64,000 bases of DNA from Opitutaceae bacterium. GTDB taxonomy: Bacteria; Verrucomicrobiota; Verrucomicrobiia; Opitutales; Opitutaceae. Positions 9,339 through 18,487 of this stretch are shown here, piece by piece (positions within the stretch are counted from its first letter, which is position 1; each line of letters opens with the position of its first letter). The notes beneath the pieces are model-generated. The model saw nothing but the letters and a program-made list of their open reading frames with translations. It had not been told where the DNA came from and made no database searches. Where the stretch lies: assembly GCA_027482185.1 (NCBI GenBank), contig JAIXWF010000013.1, positions 1,178,001 to 1,242,000 on the forward strand, in the 5' to 3' direction. The position numbers were made by a program, and so were the translations under genes.

Positions 9339-9941
9339 TTAGGGGGTCTGTCGGTAGGTCGCCGAGCTGGCCGGGATCGGGGCGGGCGCCGGAGCTGCCG
9401 GGGGGACCGGAGCGACGACCGTCACGTTGGCGGGAGCGCGGGCGGAGACCGGGACTTGGAAGTAGGGCAGGAAGTCCTCAGGTCGGACGGTGGGCCGGGA
9501 GCTGTCCGGCAGGATCGGCGGCGGCGCCTTGGGGGGCGGAGCGACCGGTTTGGGCGGAGCGGCGGCCGGCGGCTTGGCTTCTTCCAGAAGCCGGTCGGAG
9601 GCCTCCGTCAACGCCGCCGAGGAAGCGGAGGCGGCGGCGTTGGCCAAAGCAACCGAAGCCTCGGTCGGCGAAAGGGCGGGCATAGGCGGAGCGGCGGCGG
9701 CCGGTCGCGTGACCAGATCGGGCGGCGGAGCCGCCTCCTGGAAACGCAGCGGCGGCGGGCCGACCAACGGCAGGTATGGAATTGCTTCCATCGACTGGAG
9801 GTCGGAACCGCTGCGCGACGGACGCGTGCGTGGCAGCGCCAGGACGCCATCGGGCGCAAGTGCCGGCAGGAGGATCAGCGACAGGCAGCGGAGTGCGCGT
9901 CGCGATCCCGCCGACAAGTGCGGTGGTTCGCGGTGATTCAT
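9339..9941 (-). CDS. Pro/Ala-rich exported protein of unknown function
   Basis: The 200-residue product has a hydrophobic segment at about residues 17-35 (signal or anchor). About 80 residues are rich in proline and alanine (for example PPKPVAPPPKAPPP), with a short predicted helix (ASVALANAAASASSAALTEASDRLLEE). I recognise no domain. First gene of a three-gene minus-strand operon with the TPR and FlgN-like genes, and translationally adjacent to the TPR gene. The composition suggests a periplasm-spanning spacer. Conservation would be needed to confirm the exact start; the ATG at 9941 is the first ATG downstream of the candidate promoter. Confidence 0.6.
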   Translation of the reverse strand: MNHREPPHLSAGSRRALRCLSLILLPALAPDGVLALPRTRPSRSGSDLQSMEAIPYLPLVGPPPLRFQEAAPPPDLVTRPAAAAPPMPALSPTEASVALANAAASASSAALTEASDRLLEEAKPPAAAPPKPVAPPPKAPPPILPDSSRPTVRPEDFLPYFQVPVSARAPANVTVVAPVPPAAPAPAPIPASSATYRQTP

Positions 9942-9993
9942 TTCGTATAAGACGGTCCATGGTGGTGGATGGTCCTGATTGTGCCCAACGTCC

Positions 9994-10020
9994 TCTTCGG
10001 CACGCGGGGCCCGCCGCTGA
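9994..10020 (-). promoter_or_regulatory. Weak sigma28-like promoter for the Pro-rich/TPR/FlgN-like operon
   Basis: Read on the minus strand: TCAG, 15 bp, GCCGAAGA. The -10 matches the better sites in this window, but the -35 has G in place of the fourth A. It lies about 55 bp upstream of the ATG at 9941. Confidence 0.35.
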
Positions 10021-10053
10021 AATGAAATTGCGGCCGGCTGCGCCGGCGCGCGG

Positions 10054-11964
10054 TCAGCGCGAATCGAGCACGCCGCGGAGCTGGCGGCCGAGGTCGTCCA
10101 GCTTGTAGGGCTTCTGGATGAAGCCCCGTTGGCCGAGCTGCTCGAACTCCTGGCGGACCTCCGCGGTGAGGTGGCCGCTGATGATCAGCACCTTGAGCTG
10201 CGGCCGGCAGATGCGGCTGACCTTCAGCACGTCGACGCCGCTGGCGCCGGGCATGTTGAGATCGAGCAGCATCGCGTCGAAGCGGCGCGAGGTGTCGCTG
10301 ATGGCCTCGATCGCCTCGATTCCGGAGGCGGCGGTGCTGGTGACGTAGCCCTTGCGGCTGAGCGCGGAGGAAAGAAGGGTGCGCAGCGACTCCTCGTCGT
10401 CGACGATGAGCACGTTTTCCGAACCGCCGGGAAACTCGGTCGGGGCGGAGACGGTGGCGATGGTCGCCGGGGAAGCGGCGAGCGGCAGGTAGACGCGGAA
10501 GGTGCTGCCGGCGCCGAGCACGCTGTCGACTTCGATGAAACCGTGGTGCGCCACGACGATGCCGTAGACGACGGCGAGACCGAGGCCGGTGCCGTGGTTG
10601 CCCTGCTTGGTGGTGAAGAACGGTTCGAAGATCCGCTGCCGCACCTCCGGCGTCATGCCGGTGCCCGTATCGGAAACTTCGAGACAGGCAAAGTCGCGGC
10701 CGGACTCGGCGCCGAGGTGCCGCAGCGCGGAACCGGGCCGCGTGGAGGTCGAAAGGGTGATGGCGCCGCCGGACGGCATCGCGTCGCGGGCGTTCACGCA
10801 GAGATTCAGGACGATCTGCTGCAGCTGGTTCTGGTCGGCGAGCAGGTTCGGCAGGCGGTCGCGCAGGGCGAGCTGGATGGTGACCGTGCGGGGAAACGTT
10901 TCCGCCATCAAGTGCACGAGATCGCGCGCGAGCTGGTTGAGATCGACCGGCGAGAAGCGGACCTCGGTCTTGCGGCTGAAGGTGAGGATCTGGCGCACGA
11001 GGCCGCTGGCGCGCTGGGCGGCCCGGTGGATCTCGCGGAGGCTCTTCTGCAGCATCGCCGGCTCGGGCGTGCCCTGCTGGCAGAACTCGGCGTAGCCGTT
11101 GATGATCGCGAGCAGGTTGTTGAAATCGTGGGCGATGCCGCCGGCGAGCGTGCCGAGGCTCTCCATCTTCTGGGCCTGGCGGAGCTCGTGCTCGAGTTTC
11201 TTGCGCTCGGTGATGTCCTCGCGGAGGCAGAGATAATTGGTGATGTCGCCGGCCGGGCTGCGCAGGCAGGAAACTTTGACCGACTCCCAGACGGTGCTGC
11301 CGTCGCGCCGCGTGGTGGTGAGTTCGCCGCGCCATTCGCCGCCGGCGCGGACCGTGGTCCAGAAATTGTCGAAGGAGAGCTGGTCGGGGTGGCCGTCGCG
11401 CAGGACCTCGATGTTGCCGTCGAGGATGTCCTCGAGGGTGTGGCCGCTGACGGCCGTGTACTTGGAATTCACGTACTGGGCGCGGCCGTCGAGGTCGGTG
11501 ATGACGATCGAGACGGGCGACTGTTCGACGGCGCGGGACAGCCGGTAGAATTGTTCCTCCGCGAGGCGCTGCCGGGTGATGTCGCGGCCGATCGCGCGGA
11601 TGGCGACGATGGCGCCGGCCTCGTCGTGGAGCGCGGATTCCTCCCACGAGAACCAGCGGACGCCCTGCGGCGTGAGCCAACGGTGCTCGGCCACGGCGCG
11701 GTGCGGCGGGCGCACGAGGTCGACGGCGCCGGGCGCCCACGACGGGCGGTCGTCGGGGTGGAGGAGTTCGGCAACCCGGCAGTCGCTGAGCGTCTGGCTG
11801 GTGCGGCCGAATTTGCGGGCGAAGGTGTTGTTCGCGACCAGCAGCTTGCCCTGCAAATCCCGGCAGTAGGCGGCGTCCGCGCTGTTTTCCCAGGCGCCGA
11901 GCCAGGCGTCGTAGGGAGATTTGGAGCCGGCGCGATCGATCGCCTCGGTCAGCAGGACGGACAT
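10054..11964 (-). CDS. Hybrid sensor histidine kinase (PAS-PAS-HK-REC)
   Basis: This 636-residue protein has no membrane segment. Two PAS domains (about 18-130 and 140-255) end in GRDITRQR and [10 protein letters not shown] HisKA domain carries the phospho-acceptor His279 in [12 protein letters not shown], and a HATPase domain has [14 protein letters not shown]-terminal receiver (about 515-636) has VDDEE and acceptor Asp568 in LLDLNMPG. The cytoplasmic PAS sensing and the attached receiver suggest internal phosphotransfer to an unknown partner. It lies 52 bp downstream of the HDOD gene on the same strand and is probably cotranscribed from the sigma28-like promoter at 13002. Confidence 0.92.
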   Translation of the reverse strand: MSVLLTEAIDRAGSKSPYDAWLGAWENSADAAYCRDLQGKLLVANNTFARKFGRTSQTLSDCRVAELLHPDDRPSWAPGAVDLVRPPHRAVAEHRWLTPQGVRWFSWEESALHDEAGAIVAIRAIGRDITRQRLAEEQFYRLSRAVEQSPVSIVITDLDGRAQYVNSKYTAVSGHTLEDILDGNIEVLRDGHPDQLSFDNFWTTVRAGGEWRGELTTTRRDGSTVWESVKVSCLRSPAGDITNYLCLREDITERKKLEHELRQAQKMESLGTLAGGIAHDFNNLLAIINGYAEFCQQGTPEPAMLQKSLREIHRAAQRASGLVRQILTFSRKTEVRFSPVDLNQLARDLVHLMAETFPRTVTIQLALRDRLPNLLADQNQLQQIVLNLCVNARDAMPSGGAITLSTSTRPGSALRHLGAESGRDFACLEVSDTGTGMTPEVRQRIFEPFFTTKQGNHGTGLGLAVVYGIVVAHHGFIEVDSVLGAGSTFRVYLPLAASPATIATVSAPTEFPGGSENVLIVDDEESLRTLLSSALSRKGYVTSTAASGIEAIEAISDTSRRFDAMLLDLNMPGASGVDVLKVSRICRPQLKVLIISGHLTAEVRQEFEQLGQRGFIQKPYKLDDLGRQLRGVLDSR

Positions 11965-12016
11965 GGTGAAAAGGTGAGGGCCGAACCGGCCGGGGCCGGC
12001 CGCGGCGCGAAGAAAC

Positions 12017-12943
12017 TCAGATCAGGCCCTGCAGCATCGAGGGCAGGCGTTGGATGGAGTTGGCGAGGGAAGCGCGGGCCAGCTTGGATTCGGGACCGTC
12101 CGCGCCGTAAAGGATCCGCCAGCCGCTGAGCTGGAGCCAGGCGTCGGCCGCGACCGGGGCGACCTGCTCGAAACCGCCGCCGATGCCGGCGTGGCGCACG
12201 ACGTGGTCCGCGATCTGCACGGCCGCCGCGAACAGGCGGTGGCGCGGGGCGCGGTCGGGATCGTTGTGGTAGCGCAGGGCGAAGACGATTTCCTCGGAAA
12301 GGCTGTGGCGGGCGGCGTAATGCGCGCCGATCTGGCCGTGGTCCCAGCCGATGAGATCGCGCTCGAATCTGCAGAACTCGGCGGGATCGGCGGCGGGCAT
12401 CGCCATCAGCGTGCGCAGCTCGTCGGGAAACGAATAGGCCATGACGACCTTCCCGACATTGTGCAGCAGGCCGATGAGATAATCGGTGTCGTCGTCGATG
12501 TGGAGCTGCGTCGAGGCGAGGATCTCGCGTGTGAGGATCGCGGTGGCGATGCTGTGCGTCCACAGTTCCTTCCACGGCAGCGAGGCGGTGGTGACGGGCT
12601 GGAGGGTCTCGAGTTCCTCGATGATCGGCGTCGCCATCGAGAGTTCGCGGATCTGCCGGAGGCCGAGGAAAAACACGGCTTCCTCGATGTTGTTCACGCG
12701 GGTGGAAAGCCCGAAGTAGACGGAGTTGACCATCCGCAGGAGGCGGGCCGAGAGCGAAGGGTCGCGCCGGATCACTTCGGCGATCTGGGAGCTGAGACTC
12801 TGCTCGGAACGGACCAGGTCGCTTAGGGCCCGATTGATGCTTTGGAGCGACGCGAGCTTGGGGCAGGCGTCGATCCGGCGGCGCAGTTCGTCTTCGGCGA
12901 AGGGCGTCGCGCGCGAAGGCGGCACGAGGTTCATCGTAAGCAT
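12017..12943 (-). CDS. HDOD-domain protein with an altered HD motif
   Basis: The 308-residue protein is covered by one HDOD domain: LSSQIAEVIRRDPSLSARLLRMVNSVYFG, VNNIEEAVFFLGLRQIREL and HSLSEEIVFALRYHNDP. HDOD proteins are non-enzymatic relatives of HD phosphohydrolases that act in signalling, often with chemotaxis or cyclic-di-GMP circuits. The HD pair reads H161-N162 in LLHNVGK, in keeping with loss of metal-dependent catalysis. ATGs at 12943 and 12934 are both possible. A sigma28-like promoter at 13002-13028 gives a leader of about 50 nt. Its neighbours are a hybrid kinase downstream and a divergent GT41 gene. Confidence 0.9.
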   Translation of the reverse strand: MLTMNLVPPSRATPFAEDELRRRIDACPKLASLQSINRALSDLVRSEQSLSSQIAEVIRRDPSLSARLLRMVNSVYFGLSTRVNNIEEAVFFLGLRQIRELSMATPIIEELETLQPVTTASLPWKELWTHSIATAILTREILASTQLHIDDDTDYLIGLLHNVGKVVMAYSFPDELRTLMAMPAADPAEFCRFERDLIGWDHGQIGAHYAARHSLSEEIVFALRYHNDPDRAPRHRLFAAAVQIADHVVRHAGIGGGFEQVAPVAADAWLQLSGWRILYGADGPESKLARASLANSIQRLPSMLQGLI

Positions 12944-13001
12944 GCGGGTGCGGTGGAAAGTGGTTGCGGAGGGCGGGCGGGAGCGCCCGGAGCCGGTGAA
13001 A

Positions 13002-13028
13002 GTATCGGCGCAACCGGGGTGCGCTTGA
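13002..13028 (-). promoter_or_regulatory. Sigma28 (FliA)-like promoter for the HDOD-kinase operon
   Basis: Read on the minus strand: TCAA at 13028-13025, 15 bp spacer, GCCGATAC at 13009-13002. This differs from the classical TAAA-N15-GCCGATAA at one -35 position and one -10 position. It sits back to back with the plus-strand site at 13041. Confidence 0.72.
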
Positions 13029-13040
13029 GGTGGTTTCTAC

Positions 13041-13068
13041 TCAAGTTGCGCGCCGGGTGTGCCGAAGC
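13041..13068 (+). promoter_or_regulatory. Sigma28-like promoter for the GT41 gene
   Basis: TCAA at 13041-13044, a 16 bp spacer and GCCGAAGC at 13061-13068. Both the spacing and the CTACTCAAGT context match the site at 46261. Transcription would begin near 13075, so the GTG at 13030 cannot be the start for this promoter. Confidence 0.55.
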
Positions 13069-13080
13069 TCCCGGCAATCC

Positions 13081-14967
13081 GTGTCTCCGGCGAAACTCCA
13101 GTCTCTGCTCCAGGCGGGCATTGCGCACCACCGCGCGGGCCGGCTGGCGGAGGCGGAGCTGCACTACCGGCAAGTCCGTGCGGCCGCGCCCAAGAACTTC
13201 GATGTCCTGCACCTTTCGGGTCTCGTGGCCTACCAACTGGCGCGGTTGCCGGAAGCGGTCGACTTGCTCGGCCGGGCGCATCGGATCGACCGCAAGCACC
13301 CGGTGTGCGCGATGCGCTACGGCCTCGCGTTGCTGGCGGCGCGCAAAACGGCGGAAGCCGAGGCGGCGCTGCGCCTCGCCGTCGAGCTTAAACCCGATTT
13401 CCACGAAGGCTGGGACAACCTGGCGTACTGCCTGAAAACCCAGGACCGCCTCGCCGAGGCCGTCGAATGCCATCGGCGGTGCACGGCGCTCCGCGCCGAC
13501 TATGCGGTCGGTTGGTTCAATTTCGGCCTGACCCTCAGTCTGCTCGGCCGGAATACCGAAGCCCTCGCTTGCCACGAGCGTTCGTTGCAGGCGGATCCGA
13601 CCTATGCACAGGGCCGGCTGGGCCGCGCGCAGGTGCTGCACAAAATGCACCGCATCGCCGAGGCGGTGGCGGACTACCGCAGGTACCTCGACCTGCAGCC
13701 GGGCAACCTCGAAGCGCGTTCCCATCTGTTGCTCGCGCTGCACAACCTGGCGGAACTGAGTCGCGACGACTTGCTCGCCGAACATCGGGCCTACGGACGG
13801 CTGGCCGCCGCGGGCGGTCCCGCGGTTGCCACGTTTCCCAATCTGCCGGAACCGGAACGGCGGCTGCGGTTGGCGATTCTGTCGCCGGACCTGCGGGCGC
13901 ATTCGTGCGCGTTTTTTCTCGAACCGCTGCTGCAGCACCTCGATCCGGCGCAGTTCCAACTCTACCTTTACCACGACCACTTCCGCGAGGATGCGGTGTC
14001 GGTGCGCCTCAAGGCGTACGCGGCCGTGTGGCGGAATTTCATCGGGCAACCGGCGGCGGTGGTCGAAGCGACGATCCGGGCGGATGCGCCCGACATCTTG
14101 GTCGATCTCGCCGGTCATACCGGCATCAATTGCCGCATGGGTCTGTTCGCGCGCCGGCTGGCGCCGGTGCAGGTAAACTATCTCGGCTATCCGGATACCA
14201 CGGGCCTGGCAGCGATGGACTACCGGTTCACGGATGATTACGCCGATCCCGCGCCGGAGGCGGATGCGTTTGCGACCGAGCGGCTCGTGCGTTTCTCGGC
14301 GTGCGCATGGGCGTTCCGGCCGAGCGAGGCCGCGCCCGAGGTGGCGCCGGCACCCGTGCTCGGCCGGGGGCACACGACCTTCGGCTGTTTCAACAACCTC
14401 GGCAAAGTCACCGATCGGATGCTGGCCGTGTGGGGCCGGATTTTGGCCGCGGTGCCCGATGCCCGACTGCTGCTGAAGGGCGGTGGACTCGGTGAACCGG
14501 CGGAACAGGCGCGGTTCCGCGACCGTTTGGCCGCGGCGGGCATTGAAACGGCACGGGTTGATTTTCTGGAACGGACCGACGATACCGCGGGGCATCTGGC
14601 GCTCTACGGGCGGATGGACGTTTCGCTCGATACCTTTCCCTATCACGGCACGACGACGACCTGCGAGGCGCTCTGGATGGGAGTGCCGGTGGTTACGCTG
14701 GCCGGCGACCGCCACGTTTCCCGCGTGGGAGCCAGTCTGCTCCACGCGGTTGGCCGGCCGGATTGGATTGCGGCGACGGAAGACGACTACGTGCGGATCG
14801 CGGTGGAACTCGCGGATCCGGCGCGGCTTGCCGGCAGCCGCGGCGCCTTGCGCGAAGCGATGCGCGGCAGCGTGCTGTGCGACCATGCCGGGCAATCCGG
14901 CCGATGGGCGGCGGCATTGCGGGATTGCTGGCGGGCGTGGTGCGGGCGGGCGGCGGTCGCGGCTTGA
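13081..14967 (+). CDS. TPR-SPINDLY O-GlcNAc-transferase-like enzyme (GT41)
   Basis: The 628-residue protein has about six TPRs (to about residue 235; LLQAGIAHHRAGRLAEAELH is the first). A GT41 catalytic region follows: LAILSPDLRAHSCAFF, DLAGHTGINCRMGLFARR, VQVNYLGYPDTTG, FGCFNNLGKVTD and FPYHGTTTTCEALWMGVPVV. GT41 enzymes transfer GlcNAc or related sugars to Ser/Thr of proteins. Next to the pse operon and flagellins, flagellin glycosylation is a reasonable inference. An upstream in-frame GTG at 13030 lies inside the promoter-like element, so I chose the GTG at 13081. That leaves a very short leader, and the start is uncertain. Confidence 0.85.
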   Translation: MSPAKLQSLLQAGIAHHRAGRLAEAELHYRQVRAAAPKNFDVLHLSGLVAYQLARLPEAVDLLGRAHRIDRKHPVCAMRYGLALLAARKTAEAEAALRLAVELKPDFHEGWDNLAYCLKTQDRLAEAVECHRRCTALRADYAVGWFNFGLTLSLLGRNTEALACHERSLQADPTYAQGRLGRAQVLHKMHRIAEAVADYRRYLDLQPGNLEARSHLLLALHNLAELSRDDLLAEHRAYGRLAAAGGPAVATFPNLPEPERRLRLAILSPDLRAHSCAFFLEPLLQHLDPAQFQLYLYHDHFREDAVSVRLKAYAAVWRNFIGQPAAVVEATIRADAPDILVDLAGHTGINCRMGLFARRLAPVQVNYLGYPDTTGLAAMDYRFTDDYADPAPEADAFATERLVRFSACAWAFRPSEAAPEVAPAPVLGRGHTTFGCFNNLGKVTDRMLAVWGRILAAVPDARLLLKGGGLGEPAEQARFRDRLAAAGIETARVDFLERTDDTAGHLALYGRMDVSLDTFPYHGTTTTCEALWMGVPVVTLAGDRHVSRVGASLLHAVGRPDWIAATEDDYVRIAVELADPARLAGSRGALREAMRGSVLCDHAGQSGRWAAALRDCWRAWCGRAAVAA

Positions 14968-15417
14968 GTTGGCGGCAGCGGACGCGCGGCAAATTCTGCC
15001 GGCGGCGTCGGGCGAATGGCCTCGGGATGAAATCGAGGCGGCGTCGGCGGGAAATAATCTGCGGTTACGTTTTGTCCGGTCGCGTTTTGCGCAACGCCGA
15101 AGCGGGCCGGCCTGAAACTTGCAAATTGGGGGCCCGTCATGGGCTTCCACTTTGCCGATTCCTCCGATTCTCCTGCCTGGGAGGCGGCTGCCGGGTTCCC
15201 GGGAGTTTCGGGCGCAGGCGTGCCGGCTTCCGAGCTGAGCGCATCCTCCGGTGAAGCGCGGCTCGCGCCGCCGCGCTGCGGCGGTCGGCGTTGCAGCGCC
15301 CGGACTCCTTTCGGCGACCGGGCCGCCGACCGCCGGCCCGGCAGAATCCGCGGCGGCTTGCCGCCGCCGGGACTGTATTTTGCCGCCCCCGCCACCTGAA
15401 CCGCCCCCGCTTTTGCC
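14968..15417. other. 450-bp non-coding stretch upstream of the pse operon
   Basis: No convincing gene is seen. It contains the palindrome GGCAAATTCTGCC at 14988-15000, 21 bp after the GT41 stop. Closer to pseB are two GC-rich hairpins: CCGGGC...GCCCGG around 15318-15341, and GGCGGCTTGCCGCC just after it. The second is followed by a short T-run and could form an attenuator or terminator. The promoter of the pse operon should be here, but I cannot assign it. Confidence 0.5.
14988..15000. repeat. Palindromic motif, copy 1
   Basis: GGCAAATTCTGCC can fold as GGCA-AATTC-TGCC. An identical copy lies at 23531-23543. A related core (CAAATTCTG) lies at 33497-33505. Confidence 0.5.
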
Positions 15418-16500
15418 ATGAGTTCCAATCGCTCCGCTCCCTACGCCCTGGAAAACGCCAGCATCCTCCTGACCGGGGGCACGGGTTCCTTCGGCAAGAT
15501 GTTCGTGCAAACCGTGCTGGCCCGATATCCCAAGATCCGGCGGCTCGTGGTGTTCTCGCGCGACGAACTCAAACAGTTCGAAATGGCGCAGCAGTTTCCG
15601 GTGCACGAGCATCCGGCGCTCCGCTATTTCATCGGCGACATCCGCGACGAGAAACGCCTGCGTCGGGCCCTCGAAGGCGTCGACACGGTCGTGCATGCCG
15701 CTGCGCTCAAGCAGGTGCCGACGGCGGAGTACAACCCCTTCGAGTGCATCAAGACGAACGTGCTCGGGGCGCAGAACCTGATCGAGGCGTGCCTCGACAG
15801 CGGCATCCGGCGCGTGGTGGCGCTCTCGACCGACAAAGCGGCGGCGCCGTGCAACCTCTACGGTGCGACCAAGCTTTGCTCGGACAAACTGTTCGTGGCG
15901 GCCAACAACATCGCCGGGGCGCGCGATCTGCGGCTGAGCGTCGTGCGCTACGGCAACGTCATGGGCAGCCGCGGTTCGGTGATCCCGTTCTTCCTCGAGA
16001 AGAAAAAGACCGGCGTGCTGCCGATCACGGACCCGACGATGACGCGGTTCAACATCAGCCTCCAGGAAGGCGTGGAGATGGTGCTGTGGGGGCTCGAGCA
16101 TGCCTGGGGCGGCGAGATCCTCGTGCCGAAGATTCCCTCCTACCGGATCACCGATCTGGCCGAGGCCATCGGCCCGGAGTGCACCCATCCCGTGATCGGC
16201 GTCCGGCCCGGCGAAAAGATCCACGAGGAGATGATCACGACGAGCGACAGCTACAACACCGTCGACGTGGGCCGTTACTACGCGATCCTGCCCAGCGGCG
16301 GCGCGTATTCGCTTCGGGACTACTGCGCGAAGACCAAGGCGCGGACGGTGCCGAACGGCTTCTGCTACAACAGCGGCACCAACGAGCACTTTCTCTCCGT
16401 CGGCGAACTGCGCGGCCTTATCTTCGGCCCCGCGGCCGCGCCGAAGCCGGCGGCCCGCCGCCACCGCGCGCGGCCCCCGCAGCGCGCGGGCGCCCGCTGA
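15418..16500 (+). CDS. pseB: UDP-GlcNAc 4,6-dehydratase (inverting)
   Basis: This 360-residue short-chain dehydrogenase has the nucleotide-binding motif TGGTGSFG (19-26). The PseB/FlaA1 catalytic segment is STDKAAAPCNLYGATK (T138, D139, K140, Y148, K152). PseB dehydrates UDP-GlcNAc and inverts C5, giving the 4-keto-L-arabino sugar that starts pseudaminic acid synthesis in the cytoplasm. The length is near the family norm (about 330) plus a basic, Pro-rich tail after about 335. It is the first gene of an eight-gene operon in which order and overlaps follow the pathway. Confidence 0.93.
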   Translation: MSSNRSAPYALENASILLTGGTGSFGKMFVQTVLARYPKIRRLVVFSRDELKQFEMAQQFPVHEHPALRYFIGDIRDEKRLRRALEGVDTVVHAAALKQVPTAEYNPFECIKTNVLGAQNLIEACLDSGIRRVVALSTDKAAAPCNLYGATKLCSDKLFVAANNIAGARDLRLSVVRYGNVMGSRGSVIPFFLEKKKTGVLPITDPTMTRFNISLQEGVEMVLWGLEHAWGGEILVPKIPSYRITDLAEAIGPECTHPVIGVRPGEKIHEEMITTSDSYNTVDVGRYYAILPSGGAYSLRDYCAKTKARTVPNGFCYNSGTNEHFLSVGELRGLIFGPAAAPKPAARRHRARPPQRAGAR

Positions 16501-16547
16501 ACCGCCGGCACGGTCCGATCCTGAACCAACTCCAATCGCCCCCGACC

Positions 16548-17774
16548 ATGATTCCCTACGGCCGACAGACCATCTCCGACGACGACATCGCCGCGGTTTC
16601 AGCCGCCTTGCGCAACAGCCTGATTACCCAGGGTCCCGTAGTGGAGGCGTTCGAGCGCCAGTTTGCCGCGCACGTCGGCGCGAAACATGCGGTCGCCGTC
16701 AACAACGCGACCTCCGCGTTGCAACTGGCCATGCGGGTCGCCGGGATCGGACCCGGCGACCGCGTCGTCACGTCGCCCATCACCTTTCTGGCTTCGGCAA
16801 ACGCAGCCGTCTACCTCGGTGCCGTACCCGACTTCGCCGACATCGATGCGGCCACCTATACTCTGGATCCGGCGGCGTTGGCACGGGAATGGAAGCCGGA
16901 CACGCGCGCGGTCGTGGCGGTCGATTACGCGGGCCAGGCCTGCGATCTGCCGGAGATCGCGCGGGTCGCCCGCAGCCGTGGCGCCGTCGTGATCGGCGAC
17001 GCGTGCCACGCGGTGGGCGGCTCTTTCCATTCCGCGGCGGCGCCGGGACGCAGCTGGCGGCTGGGCGGCAATCCTTGGGCGGATATGACGGTCTTCAGTT
17101 TCCATCCGGTAAAGACCATGACCACGGGCGAGGGCGGTATGCTGGTCACGGATCGCCAGGATTGGGCCGATCACGCGCGCCTGCTGCGCACGCACGGGAT
17201 GGTGCGGGAGCGCGACCACTTCGTGCTGCCGGCCGACGATCCAGTGCTCGGCGAAAAAGGGCCGTGGTATTACGAGATGCAGGACCTGGGCTGGAACTTC
17301 CGGATGACGGAGTTCCAGGCGGCGCTGGGCATCTCGCAGCTCGGGAAACTCGAAGGATTCCTCGCGCGGCGGCGCGAAATCGTGGCGGCCTACAATGCGG
17401 GGCTTGCGGATCTCGAATGGATCCATGTCCCGCGGCTCCGCCATCCCGAGGATGTCGGCACCGCTTCCTGGCACTTGTATACCGTGCAGGTTGATTTCGC
17501 GGCCATCGGCCAAACTCGGTCCGAGGTGTTCAAGGCTCTCGCGGCCGAGGGGGTGCTCGCCCACGTGCTCTACATCCCGGTGCACCTGCAGCCCTGGTAC
17601 CGGAAGGTGTATGGCTACGGTCCCGGGAAGTGCCCGGTCGCCGAAAATTTCTATGCGCATGCCATGAGCCTGCCGCTCTTTCCGACGCTGGAGGACAGCG
17701 AGGTCCGGCACGTGATCGAATCGGTCCGCAGGCTGGGCCGCTCGGCCGCGAGAACCGTCGGCGTCGCCGCTTGA
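16548..17774 (+). CDS. pseC: UDP-4-amino-4,6-dideoxy-AltNAc transaminase
   Basis: The 408-residue PLP-dependent DegT/DnrJ/EryC1-type aminotransferase carries the Schiff-base lysine K189 in FSFHPVKTMTTGEGG. Other family motifs are NNATSALQLAMR and GDACHAVGGS. PseC aminates the PseB product at C4 using glutamate. The ATG at 16548 follows pseB by 47 bp; the frame is open further upstream only because of base composition. The stop overlaps the pseF start as TGATG. An insertion around 162-178 (rich in Ser, Gly and Arg) is a little longer than usual. Confidence 0.92.
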   Translation: MIPYGRQTISDDDIAAVSAALRNSLITQGPVVEAFERQFAAHVGAKHAVAVNNATSALQLAMRVAGIGPGDRVVTSPITFLASANAAVYLGAVPDFADIDAATYTLDPAALAREWKPDTRAVVAVDYAGQACDLPEIARVARSRGAVVIGDACHAVGGSFHSAAAPGRSWRLGGNPWADMTVFSFHPVKTMTTGEGGMLVTDRQDWADHARLLRTHGMVRERDHFVLPADDPVLGEKGPWYYEMQDLGWNFRMTEFQAALGISQLGKLEGFLARRREIVAAYNAGLADLEWIHVPRLRHPEDVGTASWHLYTVQVDFAAIGQTRSEVFKALAAEGVLAHVLYIPVHLQPWYRKVYGYGPGKCPVAENFYAHAMSLPLFPTLEDSEVRHVIESVRRLGRSAARTVGVAA

Positions 17775-18487
17775 TGTCCGCGCTCTGCGTCATTCCCGCG
17801 CGCGGCGGCAGCAAGCGGATCCCGCGGAAAAACGTGCGCCCCTTCGCCGGCCGGCCCATGATCGCCTGGTCGATCGAGACGGCGCGGGCTTCCGGCCTGT
17901 TCGACCGGGTGGTTGTCTCGACGGACGACACGGAGATCGCGGCGGTGGCGCGTGAGTCCGGCGCGGAAGTGCCGTTTTTGCGGCCCGCGGAATTGGCGAA
18001 CGATATTGCCGGGACCGACGCGGTGATCGGCCACGCTCTGGAGTGGTTTGCCGCGCAGGGCGAGACGGTGGAAGAGTTCTGCTGCATTTACGCGACCGCG
18101 CCGTTCCTGTGCGCGGAGGATCTGCGCCGCGGGCTCGAATTGCTCCGGGAACGGGAAGCCGCGACGGTGTTTTCCGTCACCTCTTTCCCGTCGACCATCT
18201 TCCGGGCTCTGGAGATCGCCGGCGACGGTCGGCTCCGGATGTTCTGGCCGGAGAATTTCACGCGGCGCTCCCAGGATTTGCCGGCGGCCTACCACGATGC
18301 CGCCCAATTCTACTGGGGCCACACCCGCCGCTACCTGCTCGAACGGCGCCTGTTCTCGACGAACTCGGTTCCCGTGGTGCTGCCGCGGCACCGGGTGCAG
18401 GACATCGACACGCCGGAAGACTGGGCGTTGGCGGAGAATCTGTTTGCGGCCCTGCGGCAGCCGGACCGGGGAGGGGTGGCGGTATGA
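17774..18487 (+). CDS. pseF: CMP-pseudaminic acid cytidylyltransferase
   Basis: The 237-residue protein has the cytidylyltransferase signature IPARGGSKRIPRKN (about 8-21), then VSTDD and RVQDIDTPEDW near the end. It activates the nonulosonic acid with CTP. The HDAAQFYWG segment favours PseF over NeuA and CMP-legionaminate enzymes, consistent with pseB/C/G/I around it. The frame opens upstream to 17630, but the ATG at 17774 overlaps the pseC stop and starts directly at MSALCVIPARGG. Its stop overlaps the next gene as ATGA. Confidence 0.92.
   Translation: MSALCVIPARGGSKRIPRKNVRPFAGRPMIAWSIETARASGLFDRVVVSTDDTEIAAVARESGAEVPFLRPAELANDIAGTDAVIGHALEWFAAQGETVEEFCCIYATAPFLCAEDLRRGLELLREREAATVFSVTSFPSTIFRALEIAGDGRLRMFWPENFTRRSQDLPAAYHDAAQFYWGHTRRYLLERRLFSTNSVPVVLPRHRVQDIDTPEDWALAENLFAALRQPDRGGVAV

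Noticed and set aside
13030-13080. GTG at 13030 as the start of the GT41 gene
   Set aside because: It lies upstream of the -35 of the likely promoter, and the extra 17 residues are not part of the TPR domain.
12931-16464. A 1177-codon antisense frame across the GT41 and pseB genes
   Set aside because: It spans two genes with clear sense-strand families and has no recognisable domain.
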